Below, piece by piece: positions 13,374 through 13,642 of a stretch of 13,642 nt of DNA. Source of the DNA: CAYOVG01 sp964407285 (GTDB lineage Bacteria > Desulfobacterota > Syntrophobacteria > Syntrophobacterales > Syntrophobacteraceae); NCBI GenBank assembly GCA_964407285.1, contig CAYOVG010000181.1:1-13642 (forward strand). The letters are read 5' to 3'. The position numbers and the translations under genes were made by a program. The notes beneath the pieces were generated by a model. That model saw only the letters and a list, made by a program, of their open reading frames with translations, did no database searches and was not told where the DNA came from. The stretch's first letter is position 1, and each line of letters begins with the position of its first letter.

Positions 13374-13642
13374 TTACACCCGGTTTCTCGCTCCAGCATG
13401 AATGTATACCCTGAAGCACGCCGGTTCAAGAAGGAATGCCGGATGTGTCCCGGAATTCATCCGCACACCGTCCCATTTGGCGATATTGCTCGCACTGACC
13501 CCGCCGATCGTCGTGAAGTCCCCTCCGACATAGAGATTCCCATCCGAAGCCATCGCCAGGGCATAGACCGTTCCGGAGGTCCCGATTCCCACCGTGGCCC
13601 ATGAACCGCCGCTCCAGCTCCATATGTTTTCGGGACCGCCTC
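13374..13642 (-). pseudogene. 3' end of a WDG/YVGGDFT repeat protein with foreign-looking tail (partial)
   Basis: The minus-strand frame is open past the window edge, so the gene start is not seen. Near the edge it reads NIWSWSGGSWATVGIGTSG and then YALAMASDGNLYVGGDFTTI, ending SASNIAKWDG. That is the repeat unit of secreted propeller-like proteins with NIAxWDG and YVGGxFT motifs. After AKWDG (near 13467) the pattern stops, and 30 residues (MNSGTHPAFLLEPACFRVYI onward) follow that fit no repeat and contain a nucleic-acid hairpin. I read this as a truncated gene joined to unrelated, perhaps dispersed, DNA. A real short C-terminal tail is the alternative. Confidence 0.55.
13434..13458. repeat. 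Hairpin in the tail of the broken repeat gene
   Basis: GAATGCCGG (13434-13442) and CCGGAATTC (13450-13458) pair at eight of nine positions around a seven-base loop. It lies inside the stretch that breaks the repeat pattern of the gene above, which is more like an intergenic repeat than coding sequence. Confidence 0.5.

Noticed and set aside
1..13642. CRISPR array, tRNA, rRNA or transposase gene
   Set aside because: No regularly spaced direct repeats, no cloverleaf or rRNA-like sequence and no transposase motifs were seen on either strand.

Overview
The window looks like a chromosomal segment of a moderately GC-rich Gram-negative bacterium. Its core is the gene order rpsB, tsf, pyrH, frr, uppS, cdsA, dxr, rseP. 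That order, a short EF-Ts of about 200 residues, an RseP with one PDZ domain, and a Clp1-type kinase beside an Sm-like protein fit a deltaproteobacterium (Desulfobacterota, possibly Syntrophobacter-like). The taxonomic placement is inference from gene content, not a database match.

Layout. 1-751: no convincing gene; possible gene remnants, a 21-bp tandem duplication, an AT-rich stretch and an inverted repeat before the next gene. 752-1984 (+): a predicted winged-helix protein and an ImmA/IrrE-like protein whose HExxH motif has lost its first histidine. 2052-3402 (-): an Sm/Hfq-like small protein overlapping, by 14 nt, a TTG-started Clp1/Grc3-like polynucleotide 5'-kinase. 3403-3777: divergent regulatory region. 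3778-10968 (+): the housekeeping cluster. rpsB is followed by a terminator-like hairpin, and tsf appears to have its own extended -10 promoter and a strongly structured leader. From tsf to dxr the genes are closely spaced. rseP follows a gap of about 180 bp that holds a hairpin and a TATAAT box. 10969-13642 (-): an inverted repeat of GGTCGGA-like units, a secreted protein of seven exact 39-residue propeller repeats, a P1 (DmpA/NylC-type) self-processing peptidase, and the broken 3' end of another repeat protein.

How the genes work together. The core cluster joins translation (S2, EF-Ts, ribosome recycling factor), UMP phosphorylation, isoprenoid supply (Dxr), undecaprenyl-diphosphate synthesis (UppS), CDP-diacylglycerol synthesis (CdsA) and site-2 envelope proteolysis (RseP), so it couples growth to envelope synthesis. 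The divergent Sm-like/Clp1-like pair is the best candidate for an undescribed system: a translationally coupled RNA-binding protein and a putative RNA 5'-end kinase. The second candidate for follow-up is the tsf leader, and the third is the winged-helix/pseudo-IrrE pair.
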